Source: Actinomadura chibensis NBRC 106107
GTDB lineage: Bacteria; Actinomycetota; Actinomycetes; Streptosporangiales; Streptosporangiaceae
Assembly: GCF_001552135.1 (NCBI RefSeq)
Contig: NZ_BCQP01000017.1
Coordinates: 62,001-126,000 of the forward strand
Direction of reading: 5' to 3'
Length of the DNA stretch: 64,000 nucleotides
Each line of letters begins with the position of its first letter. The stretch's first letter is position 1. Shown one piece after another: positions 24,933 through 33,835 of this stretch. A program made the translations under genes and the position numbers. The notes beneath the pieces were generated by a model. That model was not told where the DNA came from. It worked only from the letters and a program-made list of their open reading frames with translations, and searched no databases.

Positions 24933-24978
24933 GACCGGTGGCTTCCACTCCGCTAGCGCTCCGTTCCAGCCACCGGTC
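24933..24978 (-). terminator. Stem-loop at the 3' end of the permease gene
   Basis: GACCGGTGGCT (24933-24943) and AGCCACCGGTC (24968-24978) form a perfect 11-base stem around a 24-base loop that contains a smaller palindrome, CGCTAGCG. The stem begins within the permease stop codon. There is no T tract, so it may only partly terminate and lower cdd-deoA expression. Confidence 0.6.
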
Positions 24979-26332
24979 AGCGGGCCTCACCCCGCCGATA
25001 TCGAAGGCCGTTCGCGGCGGGCATTCGCAGCCGCTGGCTCGCGAGGGCCAGGACGAGAAGCGTCGTCAGGTGCGGTGTGAACGACACCAGCTCGCCCGGG
25101 ACGATCTCGCTCATCAGGAACCAGACCAGCAGCGCCGCCGCCGCGACGAGCGACAGCGCGGCGCCGACGTAGGCGCCCCGCAGCTCGCGGCGGCCGAGGT
25201 CGGTGACCACCTCCGGCCGCAGCCGCGTCGCCCGGAACCCCTGCCAGATCGCGACGCCGATCAGCAGCACCGCGACGAACAGCAGCAGCGCGTGGACGGA
25301 CTGCCCGCCGCCGCGCACGTTCATCGCGTCGGTGTAGCCGAACAGCAGCGACCCGGCGGCGAGCCCGCCCGGCCGCCAGTTCCCGAAGATCATGGCGGCG
25401 AGGCCGATGAAGCCGCGGCCGTTGGTCTGGCCGTCCTGGTAGAGGGGGGCGGCGACGGTGACGAGGAACGCGCCCGCGAGGCCGGAGAACCCGCCCGAGA
25501 TGATGACGGCCGCGTACTTCATCCGGTACACGTGCACGCCGAGCGACTCGGCGGCGTACGGGTCCTCGCCGCAGGACCGGATGCGCAGCCCGAACGGCGT
25601 CCGCCACAGGACGACGAAGCTCAGCGGGATGAGCAGCAGCGCCACCAGCGTCAGCAGCGACATGTCGCTGGTCAGCCCGCGCACGATGCCCGCGAGGTCG
25701 GACACGAGGAACCAGTGGTGGCGCTCCAGCGAGCCGAGCCAGTCCGGGCTCTCCCAGCCGCCGACCTTCCCGCCGGACAGCACCGGCAGCGTCAGCGTGT
25801 TGATCGGGTCGACCGGCGGGGACTGCCGGGGCCCGCCGCCGAGCGCCTTCGCCTCGCCCTTGTCGAAGATCAGCCCGGCGAGGAACTGCGTCAGCCCGAG
25901 CCCGAGGATGTTGATCGCGACGCCGGACACGATGTGGTCGACGCCGAACGACACGGTCGCGATCGCGTGCAGCAGCCCGCCGAGCGCGCCGCCGATGATC
26001 CCGGCGAGGACGCCGATCCACGGGCCCCACTGGTAGCCGGCCCAGGCGCCCGTCCAGGTGCCGAGGATCATCATGCCCTCAAGCCCGATGTTGATCACGC
26101 CGGAGCGCTCGGACCACAGCCCGCCGAGCCCGGCGAGGAAGATCGGGACGGCGAGCCGCAGGGACGCGCTGACCGTCCCGCTGGACGTCACCGGGTCCGC
26201 GTCGTCGATCACCCGGACCAGCGACAGCAGCACCAGCAGCCCGGACGCGATCAGCAGGTAGTGCGGCCACCGCAACCGCCGCGCGCCGCTCGCGGCCTTG
26301 GCCGGCGAGACCGTCTCCGCCGCCGCGGTCAC
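24977..26332 (-). CDS. Nucleoside ABC transporter permease 2
   Basis: A 451-residue permease of the BmpD/NupQ type: several membrane segments, with GLGGLWSERSGVINIGLEGMM, the family motif near the N terminus, and a late EDPYAAESLGVHVYRMKYAAV. An unusually long loop (around GGGPRQSPPVDPINTLTL) separates two groups of segments. GTG 26332 overlaps the stop of permease 1 as GTGA. It pairs with permease 1 to form the channel for nucleosides brought by the BMP lipoprotein. Confidence 0.93.
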   Translation of the reverse strand: MTAAAETVSPAKAASGARRLRWPHYLLIASGLLVLLSLVRVIDDADPVTSSGTVSASLRLAVPIFLAGLGGLWSERSGVINIGLEGMMILGTWTGAWAGYQWGPWIGVLAGIIGGALGGLLHAIATVSFGVDHIVSGVAINILGLGLTQFLAGLIFDKGEAKALGGGPRQSPPVDPINTLTLPVLSGGKVGGWESPDWLGSLERHHWFLVSDLAGIVRGLTSDMSLLTLVALLLIPLSFVVLWRTPFGLRIRSCGEDPYAAESLGVHVYRMKYAAVIISGGFSGLAGAFLVTVAAPLYQDGQTNGRGFIGLAAMIFGNWRPGGLAAGSLLFGYTDAMNVRGGGQSVHALLLFVAVLLIGVAIWQGFRATRLRPEVVTDLGRRELRGAYVGAALSLVAAAALLVWFLMSEIVPGELVSFTPHLTTLLVLALASQRLRMPAANGLRYRRGEAR

Positions 26333-27552
26333 GACGCCTCCCGGGCCAGGTCGCGGCCGGTGGCCAGTTCGGCGGCGACGGTCCGCTGCTGGAGCCTGAT
26401 CTCCCAGCGTCTGACCAGCTCGTACACGATGACGACGGTCAGCACGACCACGCCCTGCATCACCCCGACGATCTCCTTCGGCACGTCGACCTCCTGCAGC
26501 ACGTCGGAGGTCTGGTCGAGGAACGCGAACAGCAGCGCGGCGAGCGCGATGCCCGCCGGATGGTTGCGGCCGAGCAGCGCGACCGTGATCCCGGTGAAGC
26601 CGAGCCCGGCCGGGAAGTTCAGCGAGTACTCGTAGGACGCGCCGAGCAGCTCCGGCATCCCGATCAGCCCGGCCACCACGCCGGACGCGATCATCGTGTA
26701 GACGATCATCCGCCGGGCGTTGACCCCGCTCGCCTGCGCGGCGGACTGCGACAGCCCCGACACCTTCAGGTCGAACCCGAACCGGGTGTAGTTGATCACG
26801 ACCCAGAACACGACGCCGACGACGATCGCGAGCGGCAGCAGGCCGTACACGTCGCCGGGCAGGTCGATCCCGATCGAGGACAGGAAGCCGTTCAGGGATC
26901 CGACGCGCCCGTCCGACGGGATCTTCGGGGTCGCGACGTTGTTGCTGCCCGGCCGCAGCTCGGCGAGCCGCTGGTCGTTCAGCAGGTAGGCGATCAGCCC
27001 GGTCGCGATCGCGTTCAGCATGATCGTGGACAGCACCTCGCTGACCCCGCGCGTCACCTTCAGCACGCCCGCGATCGCCGCCCACAGCCCGCCGACCACC
27101 ATCGCCGCGACGATCACCAGCAGCTGGCCGAGCGGCGCGGGCAGCGTGAGCGCGCCGCCGAGCGCGGCGGCGAGGAACGCGGCCAGCCGATACTGGCCGT
27201 CCACGCCGATGTTCAGCAGCGCCATCCGGAACCCGATCGCCACCGCGACCGCGGACAGGTAGTAGCGGGTCGCGCGGTTGACGATGTCGACGATCGAGTT
27301 GCTGGTCGTGCCGTAGTCGATCATGCTCTGGATGGAGCTGACCGGGTCGGCGCCGGTGACCCGCAGCAGGATCATCGTGATGCCGAGCGAGATCAGCAGC
27401 GCCAGCACCGGCGCGCCGATCCGCAGCCCGAGGCCGCGCGGGCCGAGCCCGCGCAGGATCGCCTTCCACGCGGGCACCGGCTCCGGCACCTCCGGCGGGC
27501 CCGGCGCGTCCGGCGACTTCGCGGCGAGGTCCGGGTCCTTCGGGTCGCTCAT
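26329..27552 (-). CDS. Nucleoside ABC transporter permease 1
   Basis: A 407-residue membrane protein of the BPL_dom permease family, with an N-terminal Pro-rich cytoplasmic tail, then FRMALLNIGVDGQYRLAAF (the family motif NIGxxGQ), GVLKVTRGVSEVLSTIMLN, and a helical C terminus. It overlaps the ATPase gene by four bases (ATGA) and permease 2 by four. Together these make a translationally coupled uptake module. Confidence 0.94.
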   Translation of the reverse strand: MSDPKDPDLAAKSPDAPGPPEVPEPVPAWKAILRGLGPRGLGLRIGAPVLALLISLGITMILLRVTGADPVSSIQSMIDYGTTSNSIVDIVNRATRYYLSAVAVAIGFRMALLNIGVDGQYRLAAFLAAALGGALTLPAPLGQLLVIVAAMVVGGLWAAIAGVLKVTRGVSEVLSTIMLNAIATGLIAYLLNDQRLAELRPGSNNVATPKIPSDGRVGSLNGFLSSIGIDLPGDVYGLLPLAIVVGVVFWVVINYTRFGFDLKVSGLSQSAAQASGVNARRMIVYTMIASGVVAGLIGMPELLGASYEYSLNFPAGLGFTGITVALLGRNHPAGIALAALLFAFLDQTSDVLQEVDVPKEIVGVMQGVVVLTVVIVYELVRRWEIRLQQRTVAAELATGRDLAREAS

Positions 27553-29087
27553 GTGGCGGCTCCCGCGCCGGTCATCGCGGCGCCCAGGTCCTCGGGGGTG
27601 ACGGTGCGGGGGTCGACCTCGGCGACCAGCCGTCCCCGCAGGATCACGTGCAGGGTGTCGGACATACCGATGAGTTCCTCAAGGTCGGCGCTGATCAGCA
27701 GGACGGCCAGCCCGGCGGCCCGGGCCTGCCGCAGGTGGTCCCAGATCGCGGCCTGGGCGCCGACGTCGATGCCGCGCGTCGGGTGCGCGGCGATCAGCAG
27801 GTGCGGGTCGCCGGACATCTCCCGGCCGACGATCAGCTTCTGCTGGTTGCCGCCGGACAGCGCGGCGGCGGGCACCTCGATGCCCGGCGTCCGGACGTCG
27901 TAGTCGCGGACGATCCGGGTCGTGTCGCGGCGGGCGCCGCGCCGGTCCGTCCACGGGCCGCGCACGTTCGGCCGCTGCGTCTGGTGGCCCAGCATGCGGT
28001 TCTCCCACAGCGTCGCCTCCAGGACGAGCCCGTGCCGGTGCCGGTCCTCCGGGATGTAGGCGATGCCCGCCTCGCGGCGCCGCCGGGTCGGCCAGTGGGT
28101 GACGTCCTCCCCGCCGTAGCGGATCGTTCCGGAGTCGGCGTGCCGGACGCCCATGATCGTCTCGATCAGCTCGGACTGCCCGTTGCCCTCGACGCCCGCC
28201 AGCCCGACGATCTCGCCGCGCCGGATGCGCAGGGACACCTCGTCCACGACGGGGCGCCCCTCCGGGGTGAGGACGGTCAGCCCGGCGACGTCGAGCTGGA
28301 CCTCCTCGGTCACGGTCGATTCGCGGAGCTCCGGGGTGGGCAGCTCCGATCCGACCATCAGCTCGGCCAGCCGCCGGGACGTGACCTCCCCCGGGTCGAG
28401 CCGGGTCGCGACCGTGGTCCCGCGCCGGATCACCGAGATGGTGTCGGCGACGGTCAGCACCTCGTCCAGCTTGTGCGAGATGAACAGCACGGTCAGGCCC
28501 TCGGCCCGCAGCTCCCGCAGGTTGCCGAACAGCTCGTCGACCTCCTGCGGGACGAGTACCGCCGTCGGCTCGTCCAGGATCAGGACGCGGGCGCCCCGGT
28601 ACAGCACCTTGAGGATCTCGACGCGCTGCCGCTCGCCGACGCCGAGCGTCTCGACCAGCACGTCCGGATCGACGTGCAGCCCGTAGGCCCGCGACATCTC
28701 GGTGATCCTCGCGCGGGCGGCGGCGAAGTCGATCCGGCCGCGCCGCCACCCGGCGCCGCGCGGCTCGGCGCCCAGCACCACGTTCTCCAGGACGGTCAGG
28801 TTGTCCGCCAGCTTGAAGTGCTGGTGGACCATGCCGATGCCGCGGGCGATCGCGTCCGCCGGGGTGCGGAAGGAGACCTGCTCGCCCTCGACCTCGATCG
28901 TCCCCTCGTCCGGCTTCTGCATGCCGTAGAGGATCTTCATCAGGGTGGACTTGCCGGCGCCGTTCTCACCGCACAGCGCGTGCACCTCGCCGCGCTCGAT
29001 CGTGAGGTTGATGTCGCGGTTCGCCACCACACCGGGGAACCGCTTGGTGATCGATGTCAGCCGCACGGCCGGCACCTGCTCAGGCAC
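27549..29087 (-). CDS. Nucleoside ABC transporter, double ATPase
   Basis: A 512-residue protein with two ABC domains. Domain 1: Walker A GENGAGKST, signature LGVGERQR, Walker B VLILDEPTA. Domain 2: a diverged Walker A region (GVEGNGQSE), signature LSGGNQQK and AAHPTRGIDVG at Walker B, without the usual acidic residues. This asymmetry is normal in the NupO/RbsA-like family, where one site is degenerate. GTG 29087 follows GGAGGAGGGG. It drives the two permeases downstream. Confidence 0.95.
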   Translation of the reverse strand: MPEQVPAVRLTSITKRFPGVVANRDINLTIERGEVHALCGENGAGKSTLMKILYGMQKPDEGTIEVEGEQVSFRTPADAIARGIGMVHQHFKLADNLTVLENVVLGAEPRGAGWRRGRIDFAAARARITEMSRAYGLHVDPDVLVETLGVGERQRVEILKVLYRGARVLILDEPTAVLVPQEVDELFGNLRELRAEGLTVLFISHKLDEVLTVADTISVIRRGTTVATRLDPGEVTSRRLAELMVGSELPTPELRESTVTEEVQLDVAGLTVLTPEGRPVVDEVSLRIRRGEIVGLAGVEGNGQSELIETIMGVRHADSGTIRYGGEDVTHWPTRRRREAGIAYIPEDRHRHGLVLEATLWENRMLGHQTQRPNVRGPWTDRRGARRDTTRIVRDYDVRTPGIEVPAAALSGGNQQKLIVGREMSGDPHLLIAAHPTRGIDVGAQAAIWDHLRQARAAGLAVLLISADLEELIGMSDTLHVILRGRLVAEVDPRTVTPEDLGAAMTGAGAAT

Positions 29088-29149
29088 GAGTGCCCCTCCT
29101 CCCGCCTCGGATCCTGGACGCGCGCCGCCCCGCCGCCGCGCCGGGCCGC

Positions 29150-29179
29150 GCCGGGCGCCATCGGCGGATGGCGCCCGGC
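29150..29179 (-). promoter_or_regulatory. Intercistronic stem-loop between BMP lipoprotein and ATPase genes
   Basis: GCCGGGCGCCATC (29150-29162) and GATGGCGCCCGGC (29167-29179) form a perfect 13-base stem with a 4-base loop. It lies 29 bases past the lipoprotein stop. Such stems between a binding protein and its transporter usually protect the upstream mRNA or attenuate the downstream part, so that more binding protein is made. Confidence 0.7.
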
Positions 29180-29207
29180 CGCGCCGCTCCGGCCGGACGG
29201 GAAGGGG

Positions 29208-30266
29208 TCAGGCCTTCGTCGGAACCGTGATCTTGCCGCCGACGACGTCGGCCTTCAGCTCGTCCAGCTTCGCCTTGATGTCGTCGACGTTGCCGCCGGT
29301 CGTGGAGTAGCCGACACCGTCGTTCTTCAGGTCGTACTGCTTGGTGCCGGCCTGGAAGGTGCCCTTCGCGACGCTCTCCACGAAGTCGTACACGGCGAGG
29401 TCGACGTGCTTGAGCATCGAGGTGAGGATGTGCTGCTTCGCCCCGGCGACCGCGGGCTGGTTGTACTGGTCGGAGTCGACGCCGATGGCCCACTTGCCGG
29501 CCGCGCCCACCGTGTTGATCACGCCGATCCCGGCGCCGCCCGCGGCGTGGTAGATGACGTCCGCGCCCGCGTCGAGCTGGCCCTTCGCGGCCTCGTTGCC
29601 GAGCCCGGTGTCCTTGAAGCCGTTGAAGTTCGGCGGCTGCGTCAGGTACTTCGGCGGCAGGATCTTGATGCCCGGCTTCGCCTTCTTCGCCCCGGCCTGG
29701 TACCCGGCGAAGAACTTCTGGATCAGCGGGACGTTGACGCCGCCGATGAACCCGATCGTCCCGGACTTGGACTTCAGCGCCGCCGCCGCGCCGACCAGGT
29801 ACGAGCCCTGCTCCTCGGCGAAGCACGCGCCGCTGACGTTCGCGCCCTCGACCTTGCACTGGTCGGCGTCCACGACGAGGAACTTGGTGTTCGGGAAGTC
29901 CTTGGCGACCTTGACGATCGAAGCCGTGTAGGCGAAGCCGACGCCGATGACCGGGTTGTAGCCCTTGTTCGCCAGCAGCCGCAGGCGGGACTCCTTGTCA
30001 GCGTCCGGCTCGTCCGGCTTGGCGGAGATCTCCTCGGTCTGGACGCTCAGGTCCTGCTTGGCCTTGTCCAGCCCGGCGGCGGCGGAGTCGTTGAACGACT
30101 GGTCGCCGCGCCCGCCGATGTCGAAGGCGAGCCCGATCTTGAGGGTCTTCTTGCCGTCCTTGTCGTCGCCGCCGCTGTCGGCCTTCTTGCCGCCGCACGC
30201 GGAGGCCGTGAGCGTCAACGCCGCACCCGTGAGAGTGACGAGCGAAATCTTCAATCCACGGCGCAA
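29208..30266 (-). CDS. BMP family nucleoside-binding lipoprotein
   Basis: A 352-residue extracellular binding protein. Its signal peptide (LKISLVTLTGAALTLTASAC) ends in a lipobox-like Cys, so it should be lipid anchored. The mature protein follows the BMP family: KIGLAFDIGGRGDQSFNDSA, VIGVGFAYTASIVKVAKDFP, GTIGFIGGVNVPLIQKFFAG and a late IGVDSDQYNQPAVAG. TTG 30266 has AAGGAG seven bases upstream and starts the positively charged signal. It captures nucleosides for the ABC importer that follows. A weakly GC gap of 317 bases upstream should hold the operon promoter. Confidence 0.94.
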   Translation of the reverse strand: MRRGLKISLVTLTGAALTLTASACGGKKADSGGDDKDGKKTLKIGLAFDIGGRGDQSFNDSAAAGLDKAKQDLSVQTEEISAKPDEPDADKESRLRLLANKGYNPVIGVGFAYTASIVKVAKDFPNTKFLVVDADQCKVEGANVSGACFAEEQGSYLVGAAAALKSKSGTIGFIGGVNVPLIQKFFAGYQAGAKKAKPGIKILPPKYLTQPPNFNGFKDTGLGNEAAKGQLDAGADVIYHAAGGAGIGVINTVGAAGKWAIGVDSDQYNQPAVAGAKQHILTSMLKHVDLAVYDFVESVAKGTFQAGTKQYDLKNDGVGYSTTGGNVDDIKAKLDELKADVVGGKITVPTKA

Positions 30267-30583
30267 GGTAGCGCTCCTTCCGTTCCCCACCCACGGTCCG
30301 GCGACCGGTACGGTCACCGAAATCGATCGGACGCTACCCCGCGAATGCGGGCAAACTTCCCGCGTGCACCGTTTCGCAACAGCTCCGTTACCAAGGCGTA
30401 CGCATATCGCCACAGGTCAGCACCCCAGGTCAGGGCACGGACGGCCGCTCCCGGCCAGCGAGGAGTCGCGGAGACGGAGATTACCCGGAGTGAGCGTGTC
30501 CGCAGGGTGAGTGTTCGCTGCGCGGGACCGCCACTCCAGGTCTTACCTCGGGCCGTTGGCCCAGGTCGTCATGACGCCGTCGG
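30267..30583. promoter_or_regulatory. Upstream region of the nucleoside operon
   Basis: A 317-base gap between the lipoprotein gene and the amidohydrolase stop. The part near 30340-30420 is AT-richer and probably carries the nucleoside operon promoter. A small stem, GGGCC-GTT-GGCCC around 30550-30562, may end the amidohydrolase transcript. No operator was identified. Confidence 0.4.
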
Positions 30584-32266
30584 CTAGGCAAGGGCGGCGC
30601 CCTCGATCGGCTCGGCGTCGCCCGGACGCCCGCCCTCCCACAGCGCGGTCAGCGCGGTCGCGCTCAGCACCCGGACGCCGACCGCGAGGCAGCGCTCGTC
30701 GACGTCGAAATCGCCGCGGTGCAGGTCGTACTCGCCCGGCGAGCCGGGGGTGCGGACGCCGAGCCGGGCGAGCGCGCCCGGGATCGACTCCAGGTACCAG
30801 CCGAAGTCCTCGCCGCCGAGGCTCTGCGGGGTCGGGACGACGCCCTCCTCGTCGATGACCTGCGCGGCCGCGTCGCGGAACATCTGCACGCTGGCCGCCT
30901 CGTTCACGGTCGGCGGGACGCCCCGGACGTACTCCAGCGACGCCTCCACGTCGTAGGCGGCGGCGACCGACTGGAGCAGCGCCTTCATCATCTCGGGGGC
31001 GCGGTGCCAGGCGTCGTCGTCGAGGCAGCGGACCGTTCCCTCGGCGATGCCGTCGTCCGGGATCGCGTTCGCGACGGACCCGGCCGACACCCGTCCCCAC
31101 ACCAGCGACAGGCTGGAGCGCGGGTCGACCCGCCGCGACAGCGCGGACGGCAGCTCGGTGACGATCTTGGCGAGCGCGTACACGAGGTCGGCGGTCAGGT
31201 GCGGCCGGGCGGTGTGCCCGCCGGGCCCGGTGACCTTGACGTACACCTTGTCGCAGGCCGCGGTGATCGGGCCGGTGCGCAGGCCGAGCTGGCCGACCTC
31301 GATGCGCGGGTCGCAGTGCAGCGCGAACGCGCGGTCGACGCCGACGATGCCGCCCGCCGCCATCACGTCGAGCGCGCCGCCCGGGGTCTCCTCGGCGGGC
31401 TGGAACAGCAGCCGGACGCGGCCGGGCAGCAGCCCCGCCTCCGCCTGCTGGGCGAGGAACAGGCCCGCGCCCAGCACCATCGCGGTGTGGACGTCGTGGC
31501 CGCACGCGTGCGCGACGCCGGGGACCGTCGAGCGGTAGGGGGCCTTCTCCTTCTCGTCCTGGAGGGGAAGGGCGTCGATGTCGGCGCGCAGCGCGACCGT
31601 GGTGCCGTCGGCGGGGCCGATGTCGCAGAACAGCCCGGTGCCCTTGGGGAGGATCACCGGCCGCAGGCCCGCCGCGCGCAGCCGCTCGGCGAGCTTGCGG
31701 GTGGTGCGGTGCTCGGCGTAGCCGAGTTCGGGGTGCATGTGCAGGTCGCGGCGGAACGCGATCAGCTCGTCCTCGTGCGCGGCGAGGAACGCGTCGAGCT
31801 GCGGCTGCAGCACCGCGCCGCCGAGCACGGCCGAGCCCGCGGACGCCGCGCCCGGGACGGCCGGGGTCGGCACGATGCGGCCGGTCACGCTCTCGTCGGC
31901 GGGGTTCTCGGCGGCGAGCGTCTCGGCGGGCAGCGAACCGCGGGCGGTCTCGGCCGCCTCCCCCGCCCCCGCGCCGGGCGCGCCCGCGCCGTGGGCCTCG
32001 GTGCCGCGGGCCCCCGGGCCGGTCGGCCCCGAGGCGGCGGGCGGCTCAAGGCCGGGCATCACCCCTGGTGCCGGGTGTGGTGTCATGTGCGCCCCCTGTG
32101 CGACGGCGGAGCCGAAGGGTCTCCGCCCGGTGGTGTCGGTGTTCGCTTCGGTGCCCGCGTCCCGGCCCGCCCCGCGGCCGGTCTCGCGTTCTGCCCCACG
32201 TCCTGCCTCGCGGACCGCGTCCCCGGGGTCGGACCCGCGTCCGGCCGGGTCCTCACGCTCCGGCAT
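30584..32266 (-). CDS. M20 family amidohydrolase with long disordered N terminus
   Basis: A 560-residue protein whose catalytic part starts near residue 155 (FLAAHEDELIAFRRDLHMHPELGY). Zinc ligands are visible: the LHMHPEL motif, ACGHDVHTAMVLGAG, and the catalytic Glu in FQPAEETPGGA; GEDFGWYLE near the C terminus is the last metal motif. It should hydrolyse an N-acyl amino acid or similar. The first 150 residues are Gly/Ala/Pro-rich and unlike the family, but ATG 32266 has GGGGGAGG in the best position, so the extension seems real. It overlaps the ligase gene by 14 bases. Confidence 0.88.
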   Translation of the reverse strand: MPEREDPAGRGSDPGDAVREAGRGAERETGRGAGRDAGTEANTDTTGRRPFGSAVAQGAHMTPHPAPGVMPGLEPPAASGPTGPGARGTEAHGAGAPGAGAGEAAETARGSLPAETLAAENPADESVTGRIVPTPAVPGAASAGSAVLGGAVLQPQLDAFLAAHEDELIAFRRDLHMHPELGYAEHRTTRKLAERLRAAGLRPVILPKGTGLFCDIGPADGTTVALRADIDALPLQDEKEKAPYRSTVPGVAHACGHDVHTAMVLGAGLFLAQQAEAGLLPGRVRLLFQPAEETPGGALDVMAAGGIVGVDRAFALHCDPRIEVGQLGLRTGPITAACDKVYVKVTGPGGHTARPHLTADLVYALAKIVTELPSALSRRVDPRSSLSLVWGRVSAGSVANAIPDDGIAEGTVRCLDDDAWHRAPEMMKALLQSVAAAYDVEASLEYVRGVPPTVNEAASVQMFRDAAAQVIDEEGVVPTPQSLGGEDFGWYLESIPGALARLGVRTPGSPGEYDLHRGDFDVDERCLAVGVRVLSATALTALWEGGRPGDAEPIEGAALA

Positions 32267-33419
32267 GTGCGACCTCCCCCAGTGTGACGAACCTGTCCTC
32301 CGCGAGCTCTGTGATCGCAGCGTCGACGATGTTCTCCAGCGTCCCGCCCTCGGCGCGGATCGCGCGCTGCCGCTCGTACGGCGCCCCGTGCTCCAGTACC
32401 TCCCCCGCGACCTTGAGCTCCTCGGCGCAGCCGAGCCGGTCGGCGACCGGCTCCAGTTCCCTGATCAGCTCGTAGAGGTCGTCTCGCAGCGGGGCGGTGC
32501 TCCCAGTGTCGTCGGTGATGACGATGGCGTCGAGCCCGTACCGGGTGGCGCGCCACTTGTTGTCGCGGACGACCCACGCCGCCGGCCGCGGGAGCGTGTA
32601 CCCGCGGTCGAGCTGCTGCTCGAACAGCGTGACCAGGCTCTGGCACAGCGCCACCGCCATGCCGACCTCGCGCATGGTGGGGATCCCGTCGAACATCCTG
32701 ATCTCGACCGTGCCGAAGTCGGGATGCGGGCGGATGTCCCACCACACCTCTTTGATGCTCCTTATGGTTCCCGAACGCAGGAGCGTGTCCATGTAATCCT
32801 CGAACGCGGCCCAGTCGTCCAGGAGGTGGGGCGGACCGGCCGTCGGGAGCTGGCCGAACACGACCGCGCGGCTGGACGCGAGCCCCGTGTCGCTGCCCTT
32901 CCAGAACGGGCTGGACGCGGTGAGCGCGAGGAAGTGCGGTAGGTAGGCCGACAGCGCGTTCACGATCGGGATCGCCTTCGCGCCGTCGGAGACGCCGACG
33001 TGCACGTGGACGCCGAACGTCTGGATGCGGCGGGCGAGCCACTGCATCTCCTCGATCAGCTCGGCGTAGCGCCGCGTGGGCGCCATCACGGCGTCCCGCC
33101 AGTCGCTGATCGGGTGGGTGCCGGTGCAGGCCAGCGCGATGCCGCGGTCGGCGGCGGCGGACCGGAGGGCGGTGAGGGTCCCGGCGAGGTCGGCCTTGGC
33201 CTCGGCGACGGTGTGCCGGATCCCGGTCACGACCTCGACCGTGGACTCCATCAGCTCGTGCCGGACGGGCGGGTTGTCGCCGTTCTCGCTGAGCGACGGC
33301 AGGGCGGCGAGCACCTCGCGTGCGTCCTGCCGCAGGTGCCTGGTCTCCGCATCGACGAGCTGGATCTCCCACTCGACGCCCAGCGTCGCCCCGTCCGATG
33401 CGTTGAAGTCAATGGCCAC
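32253..33419 (-). CDS. YbdK-type carboxylate-amine ligase (glutamate-cysteine ligase family 2)
   Basis: A 388-residue ATP-dependent ligase of the GCS2 family: DGATLGVEWEIQLVD at the start, then HELMESTVEVVTG, FGVHVHVGVSDG with the His pair, and VRDNKWRATRYGLDA. The family joins a carboxylate, usually glutamate, to an amine; in actinomycetes the homologues YbdK and EgtA differ, and this is YbdK-like. GTG 33419 follows GGAGG six bases upstream. It is translationally coupled to the amidohydrolase, which hints at a shared amide-type substrate. Confidence 0.87.
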   Translation of the reverse strand: MAIDFNASDGATLGVEWEIQLVDAETRHLRQDAREVLAALPSLSENGDNPPVRHELMESTVEVVTGIRHTVAEAKADLAGTLTALRSAAADRGIALACTGTHPISDWRDAVMAPTRRYAELIEEMQWLARRIQTFGVHVHVGVSDGAKAIPIVNALSAYLPHFLALTASSPFWKGSDTGLASSRAVVFGQLPTAGPPHLLDDWAAFEDYMDTLLRSGTIRSIKEVWWDIRPHPDFGTVEIRMFDGIPTMREVGMAVALCQSLVTLFEQQLDRGYTLPRPAAWVVRDNKWRATRYGLDAIVITDDTGSTAPLRDDLYELIRELEPVADRLGCAEELKVAGEVLEHGAPYERQRAIRAEGGTLENIVDAAITELAEDRFVTLGEVAHAGA

Positions 33420-33835
33420 GGCCAACCTCCGTCCACAATCCTTGCAGGTCGTTGCGTGGCACGTGGCGCAATTCAGCCAGCGGGTCCCTAAGCCTGGACA
33501 AACGCCGGTCCAGGTCACGTGTTCGTTCCATGATGGCGTCCGTGCTCCCCGCCCTGCCGGGTCTCATGCCCTTTGCGGATCAATTGACTCATGCGGAGGG
33601 TCGGCGGGCATCCCGTGCCATACTTTTCGGTCATTGATCTTGTCTGGGGCACCATCCGATCGAACTAGTCAGTGCGTCCCAAAATACCTGCGGCGACTAA
33701 GCGTAACGGATAGGGGGCGTCCGTTACATACCGTGCACCACCGGAGTGCGTCCGGCGTCGTGTACGTCCTGCGCTTGCCGTGTTCATGTTCGGGTACCCC
33801 TTCGCCGGATACGTCGCCTAGTCTTCGGGGGAGTC
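33420..33835. promoter_or_regulatory. Divergent promoter region
   Basis: About 415 bases between the ligase gene and the carboxypeptidase gene. GC is lower than in the flanks, notably at 33590-33720. A GTAACGGA/TCCGTTAC inverted repeat at 33703-33727 is the clearest element. Promoters for both directions should be here; none can be placed with confidence. Confidence 0.45.
33703..33727. repeat. Inverted repeat upstream of the carboxypeptidase gene
   Basis: GTAACGGA (33703-33710) and TCCGTTAC (33720-33727) are perfect 8-base arms with a 9-base spacer, about 110-130 bases before the start. It could be a regulator site. Confidence 0.5.

Noticed and set aside
27549-29087. Degenerate second Walker B motif in the double ATPase
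   Set aside because: The AAHPTRG form is usual in this branch of nucleoside and sugar double ATPases, so it is not a defect.
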